Shown: positions 1 through 8,010, numbered from the stretch's first letter. The stretch: DNA of 64,000 nucleotides from Verrucomicrobia subdivision 3 bacterium UBA693 (GCA_002298785.1 DBMR01000078.1:7343-71342); one strand, 5' to 3'. Notes: generated from the letters alone by a model not told the origin. Program-made: numbers and translations.

Positions 1-75
1 AGCGTCGCTCGTCGTGACGTTGAAGATCATCGCCAGCACGGCGATGGCCGCATTCAGGAGGGATTTTTGTTTCAT
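1..75 (-). CDS. 5' end of an exported protein (truncated by window edge)
   Basis: Reading leftward from an ATG whose complement is at 73-75, the frame stays open to the window edge for 25 codons. The peptide starts MKQKSLLNAAIAVLAMIF: a basic n-region followed by a hydrophobic core, which is a typical Sec signal peptide. Everything that would identify the mature protein lies outside the window. No convincing Shine-Dalgarno is visible. The function is unknown. Confidence 0.55.
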   Translation of the reverse strand, partial: MKQKSLLNAAIAVLAMIFNVTTSDA

Positions 76-115
76 AAAAGTGAGGGACAACTTGGCGACG
101 GCTTTTGCGGGCGGT

Positions 116-391
116 TTACCGCGGCGGCTTTACCAGCTTCGACCGGGCCTTTGACCGTTCGTCCGCAGATAGCGGTCCGATGGGAGCCCGTTGCCGTCGA
201 AGTTTCCTGAGGATCAAAAAATCACGCGTCAGCTTTAGAATGAGCACACCCAAAATTACGCCCCCAATGATTCGCCCCGCGATAGGGAAACCAGTCCAAA
301 GAACGACATAGAACAGCACCAGCACCACAGTGCCGCCAAACAGCATTCCCAGCATCCGTTGTCGCTCGTATACGGCCGTCTTCTCCCACAT
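116..391 (-). CDS. Small two-helix membrane protein, unknown function
   Basis: A 91-residue protein. The open frame extends upstream to 559, but I start at the internal ATG at 391 (MWEKTAVYERQ) because the upstream extension is Arg/Pro-rich with no domain character. Residues about 15-32 and 36-52 form two hydrophobic segments, followed by a basic tail with many Arg and Lys (LRKLRRQR). That pattern suggests an inner-membrane protein with a cytoplasmic tail. No family is recognised. It sits just upstream, on the same strand, of the truncated exported protein at the left edge and could be co-transcribed with it. Confidence 0.55.
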   Translation of the reverse strand: MWEKTAVYERQRMLGMLFGGTVVLVLFYVVLWTGFPIAGRIIGGVILGVLILKLTRDFLILRKLRRQRAPIGPLSADERSKARSKLVKPPR

Positions 392-709
392 AAATCTAAC
401 CTGAACTTGCGTTGACCATAAAGCATCGCCGCGGCTTGTCAGTAGCAAACCGCGGTTCCAACCTGGAACCCGCCCCGCCCTGCCCCTCGGCGTCCATGGC
501 CAAGGCCTGACGATTGGACCAGGCTCAATCCGCTCGCGGAAGATGGTGGAGGAAAACAATCTGCAAGTGCTTGCATTCTCGATTACTTGGCATTAAAAAT
601 GCTCAATTTCCCGGCAGTCTTCATCCGAAATATGAAGAATTGTCGCGGATCGCCCAAGTGCTATTCTCTCGGAGGCGGTTCCTGAAAATTTCTATTACGA
701 CTGTCGATT
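392..709. other. Intergenic region between divergent genes
   Basis: This gap of about 320 bases separates the small membrane protein (leftward) from the DUF2007 protein (rightward), so it should carry both promoters. Bases about 560-640 are AT-richer than the flanks. No palindrome, RNA gene or convincing ORF could be supported; the short overlapping frames have no domain character. Confidence 0.4.
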
Positions 710-1669
710 ATGACGAGACTAATGTGCTCCGAGCGCCGCGAAGAAGTCGGCGCCGTCAAAAGCGAGCTCTTTAAAGCCGGCATCCGCTCAGAGGTCCGCG
801 AAAACCCGGTGACCGCAGCCCTCGGGATCACGCGCCTGGAATTGTGGGTGGACAACGGTAGTGATTATTACGCCGCCCACCGACTTTACACCAGAATGCA
901 GGCTCGGTCCGGTAACGGTCAGCCGGTGGTAGAAGGCGAGGATTCCGACGGAAATCCCGTCGAAGTGGAACTGCTGCCGCCTCGTTCGAAAGGATCCGCG
1001 AACGGCCGTGGGACGAAAGAGGACGGGAAAACCAAAGGCCAATCCGCCGGCAGCGAGTTGGAAGAGGCGAGTTTACAGCTCGAAAAGGAAATTGACGAAC
1101 TCCTCAAACGCGAGGATACCCTGACCGCCACCTGCGCCGAACTGCGCACCCAGGTCGAAAGCCTGAGTCGTTCCCTCTCCAAATCCCAGTCGGCTGCGGA
1201 GGAGAAGGCGGCTGAATTCACCACCAAAATAAAAGCGCTGGACCAGGAGCTCGCCGAGCGCAAGCGCACGGAGGAACAACTTAAGGGCCAGGTGAACGAT
1301 TTGCAGCAGCGTCTCAAATCGGGTGAAGCATCCCATTTGGAAAGGCAAAAGCGGCTCGAGTCCACCCTCCAGCAACTTCAAACTCAGCAGGCCATGGTGG
1401 TCGAGTTGCGTAAGGAAATCGTAACCCGCGAACAGCAGTGGGAGTCAAATAATCGCCTCGTGTCCAAAGCCCAGGCGGAACTCCAGGTGGAAAAGGAATC
1501 CCGGATCGCCGCCGAGGAGAAGCTCGCGGAATTGACCCGCGCCCAGGAACACCTCGAACGCCAATTGGAGGATCAAAAGAAGGCCCAATCACAATTGCGC
1601 AGCTCGGTCGGCAACCTCAACTCCTTGCGCGACCGACTGCAGGCGAAACGCAACTCCATTCGCGCTTAG
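710..1669 (+). CDS. DUF2007 domain protein with long C-terminal coiled coil
   Basis: A 319-residue protein with no signal peptide. Residues about 5-65 resemble the DUF2007 'putative prokaryotic signal transducing protein' fold, containing EVGAVKSELFKAGI and later LELWVDNGSDYYAAHRLY. A low-complexity linker (GSANGRGTKEDGKTKGQ) follows. From about residue 118 to 305 the sequence is an almost uninterrupted Glu/Lys/Gln/Leu heptad coiled coil. DUF2007 is usually a small stand-alone module, so its fusion to a long coiled coil suggests a cytoplasmic scaffold or sensor that oligomerises. An ATG four codons downstream (722) is an alternative start. The biological role is unknown. Confidence 0.7.
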   Translation: MTRLMCSERREEVGAVKSELFKAGIRSEVRENPVTAALGITRLELWVDNGSDYYAAHRLYTRMQARSGNGQPVVEGEDSDGNPVEVELLPPRSKGSANGRGTKEDGKTKGQSAGSELEEASLQLEKEIDELLKREDTLTATCAELRTQVESLSRSLSKSQSAAEEKAAEFTTKIKALDQELAERKRTEEQLKGQVNDLQQRLKSGEASHLERQKRLESTLQQLQTQQAMVVELRKEIVTREQQWESNNRLVSKAQAELQVEKESRIAAEEKLAELTRAQEHLERQLEDQKKAQSQLRSSVGNLNSLRDRLQAKRNSIRA

Positions 1670-1752
1670 TCGCTGACTCCGCTTCGGGATGCTAGCGCAT
1701 CCGCGCATTCTCGCAGCGGCCGGTGTGTTGTCCGAAATCAACCCGGCGCAGG

Positions 1753-4305
1753 TCAACGCGGAAAGCCCAGGTCTGCCCCGTCGTGTATCGCGAGCCCAAT
1801 TTGTTCCACGCCACCGTGTCGTCCGTTATACCAGAGCAGCCATCTCGAACCGTCCAGGATGGCGTAAGGCTTGTAGCACGCGTCGTGATCCCACTTGCCT
1901 TCACCGGGTCGGATGATCGGGTTCGCCGGATGGCGTTCCCACTGGGTAATGCCGTCACGCGACCGGGCAATGCCAATTTGCGCGTGATCTTCATCGCGAA
2001 AACCGATGTAGAACATGACATGCCAACCGTCCCGCTGTAACACCTGGCAGGCGGTAACCTTATGCTTTTCCCATTCGCTGGTGGGATCGGATTTAAACAC
2101 GGGATTGGCCGCGTGTCGCTGCCAGGTCACACCGTCCGGGCTCGTGGCGTAACCGATGGCGTCGGGCTCATATTGGTCTCCTCCGGAGTACCACATGCGA
2201 AAAAGCCCCGCGGCTTCATCCCAAATCACGTGCGGACACATGACCGCCACTTTTTCCCATGGCTCCTGAGGAACAAGCACCGGTTTAGCCTCACGTTTCC
2301 AGGTAATCCCATCCGCACTGGTCGCATGGCCGATGGCAGAATGGTTCTTTGCCTGGCCCGTGTACCACAGGTGATAGCCGTCCTTGCGTCGGAGCACCAC
2401 GGGCCGATTGAGATCATCCTCCCATCCCGTCTTTGGCTCCGGCCCCAGCGCAATTTGTGGTTCGCTCCAATGCAAACCGTCTTTGCTCTCGACCAGTGCC
2501 AGACTCTTCCTCGGGCGCCACGAGATCCACATGCGGTATGCCTCCTCCTCCTTCAAAACCGAGACGTCGAAGACCGTGCCCAGTTTACCCCCGAGCACCG
2601 GGTTCCCCTCGTATTTCCTCCACCCAGCCGAGGTCTCCTCTGCTGCGGCACCATTCGTGCGTGAGGCCACAGGCAAGGTCGCCCGCACTAGTTGAAGCTT
2701 GCCACTCACCGCGATCTCCTGCCCATCAGCGAACACCCGTAGCCCAGCGCCCTTGCCATAGCGCTGGCCTGTGCGGTCCCAGAGTATCGTAAGCCAGCGC
2801 CCGTGATACCGAACCTGGTCGAGGCAAAAATACTCCCAATCCGCAGGCGTAAGCGGATTGATTTCCACGACGTTGTCCGCGCGGGGACGCAAGCCAATCA
2901 AACCTGAGATGATCAAATCGCAGTACGTGGAATGGTTATAATCCTTGCCCCGTTCCTCGCCGCCTTTCCCGGCATCCCAGTTGCCATCCTTCCAGCTCTT
3001 CAGACGAGTACGCGCCAGCCAATCTCCGGTTTGCGGATTCAGATTCTCATCAATCCAAGGGACGCTTCCACCGTTCGCCAATGTCAACCGCTGCGACTGG
3101 GTGTATTTCTTGAGCAGGTCAAAGTAGTCCGTCGCGCCGACCACACCCGGCGGATAGTCGTTCAGGAGATTGGCCATGGCGGTAAGCGTCACCGCCGTCG
3201 CGTAAGGCCAACTCGGGCCGTTCCACTGACATTCATGGCCCTGGTAAGAGATCGCAAAACCCGGATGTCGCTGCTCGGCGGTGGTTGGTCCAAACGGAGC
3301 GTAAAATCCTTGCGGATCCATCAGTTGCTTCCACGCCACGGATTTGCTCGCATCAGGCAGCTCGAAGTACCACGGTGTGAAGCCGTGCTCTTCCCGGACG
3401 TCGGTCAAAGTGGTGCGCTCACCTCGGGGGAGCACTTTAAAGAACTGGGCCTGCTGATCCCAAAGCTGCTCCTCGACCAACTTTTCCAGCGCTGCGGCTT
3501 TGGCTCGGTATTGGTTCGCCAGGTCGGTGCGGCCGGTCAATTCCGCAATGCGCGAAATCGCGAGCGCGTCACCGTACATATAGCTATTGATGGTGGCACG
3601 GTAACCCTGCGCTTGCGGATGGCGCCCACCGCTGATCGAGACTTCCATCCCGTCGTTGCCGTCGGCCTGCCAAAAGAGTCCGTTCGCATCCCGGTGATCA
3701 CCTTCCCAGGCCTCATAGTTCTTGACCAGGTCGGGCAGCAACGCTTTCGCCAGCCGGTCATCGCCGGTAACCTGGTAGCGCGCCCAAATGGAATCCGCAG
3801 CCCAAAAGCTGTAGACGCGGGGGCTCCCGCCTTTGCGAAACCAAAACACGGAGTAATCGTCGAGGTAGCGTGGATCGTTAAGCCAGCGACCCTCCCGCAG
3901 GTGATGCCCGGCCGCGCAGCTTATGGTGTTGTGCTTTCCAGCCCACCCAACCGCCGGCAGAAACTCGGTTATGACGAAACCGTCCGGCGTCTGCTTGATG
4001 TGCTTGCGAAAGGTCCACCATCGAAAATAATACGTCTCCTCGAGCTCCCGGTCCGGACATTCCAACAGCGGCACGTTCTCCCGCAGAAACTCCCATGCGG
4101 CCGCGTTGCGAACGTGCTGGGGATAAAGCTCGCGGTCCGTGCGGTTGAAGGATTCAACGTAGTACCCGAAGGCCTGGGTTTGCAGCACATACGGTTTTGC
4201 CTTCTCGGGGCGACGGGATTCCGGCAAGTCGTCGGCCGCCAACGCCAAAACCAGGCTGACACCGAAGGTGAATCCGACCAGGGGCAGCAGTTTGTTCGTG
4301 CGCAT
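1753..4305 (-). CDS. Secreted two-domain glycoside hydrolase (MGH1/GH63-like plus beta-propeller)
   Basis: An 850-residue protein starting with a clear signal peptide (MRTNKLLPLVGFTFGVSLVLALA). Residues about 60-520 resemble the MGH1/GH63-type (alpha/alpha)6 barrel, with Trp/Tyr-rich blocks such as QWNGPSWPYATAVTLTAMAN and NHSTYCDLIISGLIGLRPR. Residues about 560-850 form repeated blades of the kind seen in GH43/GH32/GH130 propellers, each with a 'DGxxW' element (SKDGLHWSEP, SADGITWKREA, SPDGVTWQRHA) and 'RMWYSGG' strands. The fold assignment is from family knowledge; substrate and active-site residues are not established. Joining a barrel and a propeller in one secreted chain is unusual. It is likely periplasmic or extracellular and acts on complex glycans. 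Confidence 0.75.
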   Translation of the reverse strand: MRTNKLLPLVGFTFGVSLVLALAADDLPESRRPEKAKPYVLQTQAFGYYVESFNRTDRELYPQHVRNAAAWEFLRENVPLLECPDRELEETYYFRWWTFRKHIKQTPDGFVITEFLPAVGWAGKHNTISCAAGHHLREGRWLNDPRYLDDYSVFWFRKGGSPRVYSFWAADSIWARYQVTGDDRLAKALLPDLVKNYEAWEGDHRDANGLFWQADGNDGMEVSISGGRHPQAQGYRATINSYMYGDALAISRIAELTGRTDLANQYRAKAAALEKLVEEQLWDQQAQFFKVLPRGERTTLTDVREEHGFTPWYFELPDASKSVAWKQLMDPQGFYAPFGPTTAEQRHPGFAISYQGHECQWNGPSWPYATAVTLTAMANLLNDYPPGVVGATDYFDLLKKYTQSQRLTLANGGSVPWIDENLNPQTGDWLARTRLKSWKDGNWDAGKGGEERGKDYNHSTYCDLIISGLIGLRPRADNVVEINPLTPADWEYFCLDQVRYHGRWLTILWDRTGQRYGKGAGLRVFADGQEIAVSGKLQLVRATLPVASRTNGAAAEETSAGWRKYEGNPVLGGKLGTVFDVSVLKEEEAYRMWISWRPRKSLALVESKDGLHWSEPQIALGPEPKTGWEDDLNRPVVLRRKDGYHLWYTGQAKNHSAIGHATSADGITWKREAKPVLVPQEPWEKVAVMCPHVIWDEAAGLFRMWYSGGDQYEPDAIGYATSPDGVTWQRHAANPVFKSDPTSEWEKHKVTACQVLQRDGWHVMFYIGFRDEDHAQIGIARSRDGITQWERHPANPIIRPGEGKWDHDACYKPYAILDGSRWLLWYNGRHGGVEQIGLAIHDGADLGFPR

Positions 4306-4787
4306 CGTTCAGACATTACAAACCGAATCGCCCCGCCCACGTCGAGCCTAAACCGGAGACCACCGGCTTGGCCGCTGACGGCTGATGGGCAGCCGTCGGC
4401 TATTGGCTCCGCTGCATTAAGAGATCGTCGCGGAGTTACTAAGCGTGGTCCAAGGGCCAGGATCAGTCCAATATCGACCACAAAAATTGTCGTTGACGAG
4501 TAGTTGCCTGCGAGTACCAGCTCAACGCCAAGCGCTGCCGAAGCTGCGCTATAGGCTCATTGCTCTCTGTTTTGCTACTCATACGGCAGTCTTGATCGCG
4601 GAATCTGCTTCTTTTTCTACCCCTTGTTTAATTTACTGACACCATCCGGCGCAAGATCACACATTTGGGCCGTGCCCGATTTTCCCTTGAGCCTACACCA
4701 GCCCCGGCTAACATGGCCTACCAATGGACTATCACTGGCGCCAGCATCCGCACACCAAAACTCTGGCCTTTATCGCTTTACACCGTA
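4306..4787. other. Intergenic region at left edge of decayed R-M island
   Basis: No convincing gene. A perfect inverted repeat, GACGGCTG-ATGGG-CAGCCGTC, occupies 4377-4397 and could be a small hairpin, but no T-tract follows. The open frame that enters the hsdM remnant starts at 4665, yet residues before 4788 resemble nothing known. I read 4640-4787 as junction DNA of the island. I found no copy of the tRNA-Arg 3' end here that would mark an attachment site. Confidence 0.35.
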
Positions 4788-5030
4788 ATGCCTGACCCGA
4801 ATCTTTCCTCCTTCATCTGGTCCGTCGCCGATCTCCTCTACCTGGTCACCGAAAAGTTCGCCACCATCGACCTCCACCCCGACGCCGTCAGCAACGCCCA
4901 GATGGGCGCCGTGTTCGAGGAACTGATCCGCAAGTTCGCCGAGCTCTCCAACGAAACCGCCGGCGAACACTTCACCCCGCGTGAAGTCATTCGCCTCATG
5001 GTCAACCTCCTGTTCCCCAGCGCTGTGCGC

Positions 5031-5057
5031 CAGTCGGTGACAAACGGTCACCAACTG
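5031..5057. repeat. 27-bp palindrome, copy 1
   Basis: First of four related palindromes: two 12-base arms around a 3-base centre. It matches copy 4 at 22 of 27 positions. At the pair 9/19 both bases are changed together (G/C instead of A/T), so symmetry is preserved there. It encodes QSVTNGHQL in the hsdM-remnant frame. Confidence 0.75.
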
Positions 5058-5081
5058 CAAACTGGCAGCCGCAGCGTCAGT

Positions 5082-5108
5082 AAGTTGGTCACAAATTGTT
5101 ACCAACTG
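5082..5108. repeat. 27-bp palindrome, copy 2
   Basis: It starts exactly 51 bases after copy 1 and matches copy 4 at 25 of 27 positions. It encodes KLVTNCYQL in the hsdM-remnant frame, nearly the same peptide that copy 4 encodes inside DinD. The 24 bases between copies 1 and 2 are unrelated to those between copies 2 and 3. Confidence 0.8.
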
Positions 5109-5132
5109 AATTCCCGTGCTTTCTGCCCCGGC

Positions 5133-5159
5133 CAACCGGTTACACGCCGTTACCAGTTG
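5133..5159. repeat. 27-bp palindrome, copy 3
   Basis: It starts exactly 51 bases after copy 2. It is the most diverged copy (17 of 27 identical to copy 4). At pairs 3/25 and 4/24 both partners have changed, giving CAAC...GTTG instead of CAGT...ACTG, so the dyad is partly maintained. It lies 39 bases before the dinD start codon, where a bound protein or hairpin could affect expression. Confidence 0.7.
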
Positions 5160-5197
5160 AACACTCTACCAAACCCACGCGACCTCATTCCGCTGTC

Positions 5198-6034
5198 ATG
5201 AACAACGATCTTGCCCTTTTTGAAGGCTATCAAATCCGCCGCCACTACGACGAAAAGACCGAAACGTGGTGGTTTTCGGTTGTGGACATCGTCCGGGTAC
5301 TCACGCAGCAGCCAGATTATCAGGCCTCAAGAAAGTATTGGAAGGTTCTCAAAGGTCGCCTGAAAAAGGAGGGTAGCCAGTTGGTAACAAATTGTTACCA
5401 ACTGAAAATGCCCGCCGCCGACGGCAAAACCTACCTCACCGACGTCGCCACCGCCGAAACCCTGCTGCGCCTCGTGCAAAGCGTTCCCAGTCCCAAGGCC
5501 GAGCCCATCAAACTCTGGCTGGCCAAGGTCGGTTACGAGCGGATGCAGGAAATCGCCGACCCCGCCCGCTCGCTCGCCCGCGCTCGCGAGGCCTGGCAGA
5601 AACAGGGCCGCAGCCCCAAATGGATCGAGCAGCGCATGACCGGACAGGAAACGCGCAACAAATTCACCGATTACTGGGCCACACATGACATCAAGAAAGG
5701 CGATGAATTTGCCATCCTCACCAACCTGATTCATCAGGAATGGTCCGGGGTCAGCGTCCAGGGTCACAAGCAGATCAAGGGGCTCAAGACCGAAAACCTG
5801 CGCGACCACATGAGCGAGGCGGAATTGATTTTCACCGCCCTGGCCGAGCTCTCCACCCGCCAGATCGCCGCCAGCGTGTCGGCCACCGGCATGGTGGAAA
5901 ACAAAGCCGCCGCAAAAACCGGTGGGCGCATCGCCAAAAAAGCTCGTCTGGAACTGGAGGCCAAAACCGGCCAGAAGGTCGTCACCCCCGAGAACTATCT
6001 GCCCCCGACCAAACCCGCCAAACAGGTCAAATGA
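5198..6034 (+). CDS. dinD: DinD-like BRO-N family protein (DNA-damage-inducible / antirepressor type)
   Basis: A 278-residue protein starting at the ATG at 5198 (MNNDLALFEGYQIRRHYDE). Residues about 8-110 form a BRO-N-type domain, with WWFSVVDIVRVLTQQPDY and LTDVATAETLLRLVQSVPS. The remainder is the DinD-specific region, with KAEPIKLWLAKVGYERMQEI, GQETRNKFTDYW, EFAILTNLIHQEWSG and KARLELEAKTGQKVVTPENY. The length agrees with DinD. BRO-N proteins are DNA-associated; E. coli DinD is SOS-induced and implicated in RecA regulation (recalled). DinD genes often sit inside hsd loci, and this one lies between hsdM and hsdS remnants. The ATG overlaps the remnant's stop. The peptide QLVTNCYQL is encoded by palindrome copy 4. 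No LexA-type box was found. Confidence 0.85.
   Translation: MNNDLALFEGYQIRRHYDEKTETWWFSVVDIVRVLTQQPDYQASRKYWKVLKGRLKKEGSQLVTNCYQLKMPAADGKTYLTDVATAETLLRLVQSVPSPKAEPIKLWLAKVGYERMQEIADPARSLARAREAWQKQGRSPKWIEQRMTGQETRNKFTDYWATHDIKKGDEFAILTNLIHQEWSGVSVQGHKQIKGLKTENLRDHMSEAELIFTALAELSTRQIAASVSATGMVENKAAAKTGGRIAKKARLELEAKTGQKVVTPENYLPPTKPAKQVK
5378..5404. repeat. 27-bp palindrome, copy 4, inside dinD coding sequence
   Basis: A perfect dyad: CAGTTGGTAACA, centre AAT, then TGTTACCAACTG. It is in frame within dinD and encodes QLVTNCYQL, followed by KMPAADG. I recall a QLVTNC(H/Y)QLK motif as conserved in DinD homologues, so this copy may be the ancestral one. The other three copies lie upstream in the hsdM remnant's tail. 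Confidence 0.85.
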
Positions 6035-6077
6035 TGCCGATTTCTGTTTTCTGCTTTCTACTTTCTGCTTTTCCCCA

Positions 6078-6176
6078 ATGAGCTTCCCCCGCTACCGCAA
6101 ATACAAACCTAGCGGCGTCGAGTGGCTCGGCCAGGTGCCGGAGCATTGGTCAGTGGCACCGCTCAAGAGAGGCTAA
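6078..6176 (+). pseudogene. hsdS stub: N-terminus of type I specificity subunit
   Basis: An ATG at 6078 opens a 32-residue frame that starts MSFPRYRKYKPSGVEWLG and continues QVPEHWSVAPLK before a TAA. This is the characteristic start of type I R-M specificity subunits (YKxSGVEWLGxxPxHWxxxxLK). Normal HsdS proteins are about 400 residues, so everything after the first segment of target-recognition domain 1 is gone. The break coincides with an inverted repeat at 6174-6213, and fic follows on the opposite strand. No hsdR is visible, so the R-M system is dead. Confidence 0.75.
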
Positions 6177-6213
6177 CCCAGGTCGTCGTCGCTACGCTCC
6201 TTGCCCTGGGCTA
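6174..6213. repeat. Imperfect inverted repeat at the hsdS break point
   Basis: TAACCCAGG at 6174-6182 is matched by CCTGGGCTA at 6205-6213 (8 of 9 complementary) around a 22-base centre. It sits exactly where hsdS homology ends, so it may be a short dispersed element or a recombination scar. I recall similar CCCAGG/CCTGGG elements in Planctomycetes and Verrucomicrobia genomes, but a genome-wide copy count is needed. Confidence 0.4.
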
Positions 6214-6255
6214 ATTTCTTTCTCCCTGTTGGGGCTGCGGTTGGGGCGTTCGCAC

Positions 6256-7476
6256 TCATGCCGCTCTCCCGGCAGGTTCGACCGGCAAATCGAGGAAGAG
6301 TTGCGGGAAATAAAATTCGTGAATTTTCGCCGGGAAGGCCACGCGCAGCGGGCCTTTGGGGCTGGGCGTATCAAAGTAGCCGTGTTCCAATCCCAACTTG
6401 ATGATTTCGACGGAGACGGTGGCGGCTTTGCCAGTGATTTCCCGCACGCGGGCGCGTGGGATTTCGCCTTCCTCCACCAGCGTGCGGGCCACGCGCATGA
6501 TTTCTTCGCGATAGCGTTCCAGATGCAGGGCTTGAAACTGGAAGTAACGTTCCACGCGAGTGCGCAGCGCGGGCAGACCGAGCAATCCGCTCATGAACTG
6601 GATTTGGTCCAGCATGGTGTCGAGCAAGAACACGCAGAAGTCGGCCAATGCCGCGTCGGAGAGATTGCCCCGGCCATCGAGATCGCCGTGACGACTTTGA
6701 TCGGCGGCTTCGAGGCTGGCGTAGTAGCGTTGACGATGGCGGGCCAGGCCGCGCGAGAGCGTCCACAGGCCGTGACCGGCGATGCCGTGCCGGATGAGTT
6801 GCGCGTGGGATTGGAGCCGGATGACACGGCCATTGCCGTCGCCAAACGGGTGAATCCAAGAAAGCCGATGGTGCGCGGCCGCGATGGCCACCAAGCGGTC
6901 GGTCTCCAAAATCGTCTTATCGCCGTAGAAGGAATGAAAACGACTCAAGAACTTGGGCAACGCGGCAAAATCTGGCGGCGTATGCTTGCCGACATCCACC
7001 ATGAAATCGCGGAGGGAACCGGGCTGGATTTGGTAACGTTTGCCGCGCTGGGTGGCAGCCCAGTGTAACGGTTCGGGCAGCCGGGTATAAAATTCCCGGT
7101 GCAGCCAGCAGAGAAATACAGGGGAATAAACATCCAGCGGTTCGGCGGCCAGACGTTTTTCCATCAATTTTTCAACGTCGATGTGGGCGACACTCAACTG
7201 CTGGTTGTTGCGTTGGGTCTCGTTTTTGGAGAAATTGCGTTTCAGGGCGCGCTCAATCTCGCGCGGGGTGGTTTTGTGGCCTTCGATCAGGTTGGAATAA
7301 TAGCAGTTCATATCGCGGACGAGATCTGCCACCCGCTGCAGCACCAGCCGTGAATGAATCTGACCGGTCAGCCGGCCCGACGCTTTCAGGATTTCACAGG
7401 TCAGTTCAGAAAGCCGGGCGCTTTGCCCCTTGGGGAGCAAAGGTTCCATCGCACTGACATGCCGATAAACTTCCAT
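6256..7476 (-). CDS. fic: Fic-domain AMP-transferase (class II, N-terminal inhibitory helix)
   Basis: A 406-residue protein. The Fic core motif is intact: HPFGDGNGRVIR matches HPFx(D/E)GNGRxxR, with the catalytic His. Upstream, near residue 60, the helix YYSNLIEGHKT contains the inhibitory motif S-x-x-x-E-G, whose Glu competes with ATP gamma-phosphate binding in class II Fic proteins. The C-terminal 80 residues (VARTLVEEGEIPRARVREITGKAATVSVEIIKLGLEHGYF, split by eye) look like a winged helix. Known Fic proteins transfer AMP to protein hydroxyls; the target here is unknown. No separate antitoxin is needed in this class. It faces the decayed hsd locus and lies next to tRNA-Arg, so it is probably accessory DNA. 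Confidence 0.85.
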   Translation of the reverse strand: MEVYRHVSAMEPLLPKGQSARLSELTCEILKASGRLTGQIHSRLVLQRVADLVRDMNCYYSNLIEGHKTTPREIERALKRNFSKNETQRNNQQLSVAHIDVEKLMEKRLAAEPLDVYSPVFLCWLHREFYTRLPEPLHWAATQRGKRYQIQPGSLRDFMVDVGKHTPPDFAALPKFLSRFHSFYGDKTILETDRLVAIAAAHHRLSWIHPFGDGNGRVIRLQSHAQLIRHGIAGHGLWTLSRGLARHRQRYYASLEAADQSRHGDLDGRGNLSDAALADFCVFLLDTMLDQIQFMSGLLGLPALRTRVERYFQFQALHLERYREEIMRVARTLVEEGEIPRARVREITGKAATVSVEIIKLGLEHGYFDTPSPKGPLRVAFPAKIHEFYFPQLFLDLPVEPAGRAA

Positions 7477-7816
7477 ATATTCCGAAAATCTTTACGATCA
7501 TCCTAAACCACTACAAAACCACTGTAAAACAATGCTTTTAGGCCGCAATTGCGCCCAGAAAAAACAAAAAAGTGAAAATGTTTATGAACATCATATTCAC
7601 GCACGCTGGGCCGTCAGCACAGTGTTTAATTCATCCAGCAACTTGGGCTATCGAGATCGGAACGAGAGCACAACACCTTGATTTGCAGTCTATTTGGACG
7701 CCGGATCGCAAACAACGCGCTCCGCGTTACCAGCGTTATCATCAGCAACACCCACCGATGGAGCCAAGGTCTGAGAGCCTGTTACATCACAGTCAGGAGG
7801 TCTCAGGGGGGGTAAG
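7477..7816. other. AT-rich intergenic region upstream of fic
   Basis: 340 bases between fic (reading left) and tRNA-Arg. The first 120 bases are notably AT-rich and include a near-direct repeat, AAACCACTACAAAACCACTG (7505-7524). They probably carry the fic promoter. No ORF or RNA could be supported in the remainder. Confidence 0.35.
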
Positions 7817-7893
<77 letters not shown>

Positions 7894-8010
7894 CCCAGAG
7901 GCCAATAAAGTTACCGGGAACCGGTGGCCGGCGCAAGCCGTTTTTAGACCCGGCCAGGCGATTTTTTAACGGGTATATAAATCACCGGACCGGCGCCGGT
8001 CGGCTATGAC

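Larger units (their letters stand above)
4788..5201 (+). pseudogene. hsdM remnant: type I restriction-modification methyltransferase with internal deletion
   Basis: From the ATG at 4788 the first 17 codons (MPDPNLSSFIWSVADLL) match the extreme N-terminus of type I HsdM. The next codon (4839) jumps to a much later HsdM segment, from YLVTEKFATIDLHPDAV through FEELIRKFAELSNETAGEHF to VIRLMVNLLF (ending at 5015). Family members have roughly 120 more residues between these blocks, so there is an in-frame internal deletion. The catalytic SAM-binding and NPPF motifs are absent, so it cannot be an active methylase. After 5015 the frame continues through three palindromic repeats and ends in a TGA that overlaps the dinD ATG (ATGA), preserving translational coupling. 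The frame is open back to 4665. Confidence 0.75.

Noticed and set aside
2932..4503. 523-codon plus-strand frame opposite the two-domain glycoside hydrolase
   Set aside because: Shadow frame. The minus strand carries a signal peptide and two recognisable domains.
4306..4700. Attachment site duplicated from the tRNA-Arg 3' end
   Set aside because: No stretch resembling the T-arm or acceptor end of the tRNA could be found by eye in this interval.
5031..5159. CRISPR-like array (27-base repeats, 24-base spacers)
   Set aside because: Only three units, repeats 60-90 percent identical, palindromic over their whole length, in frame with the hsdM remnant, and no cas genes. The spacing is explained better by a phased operator or codon repeat.
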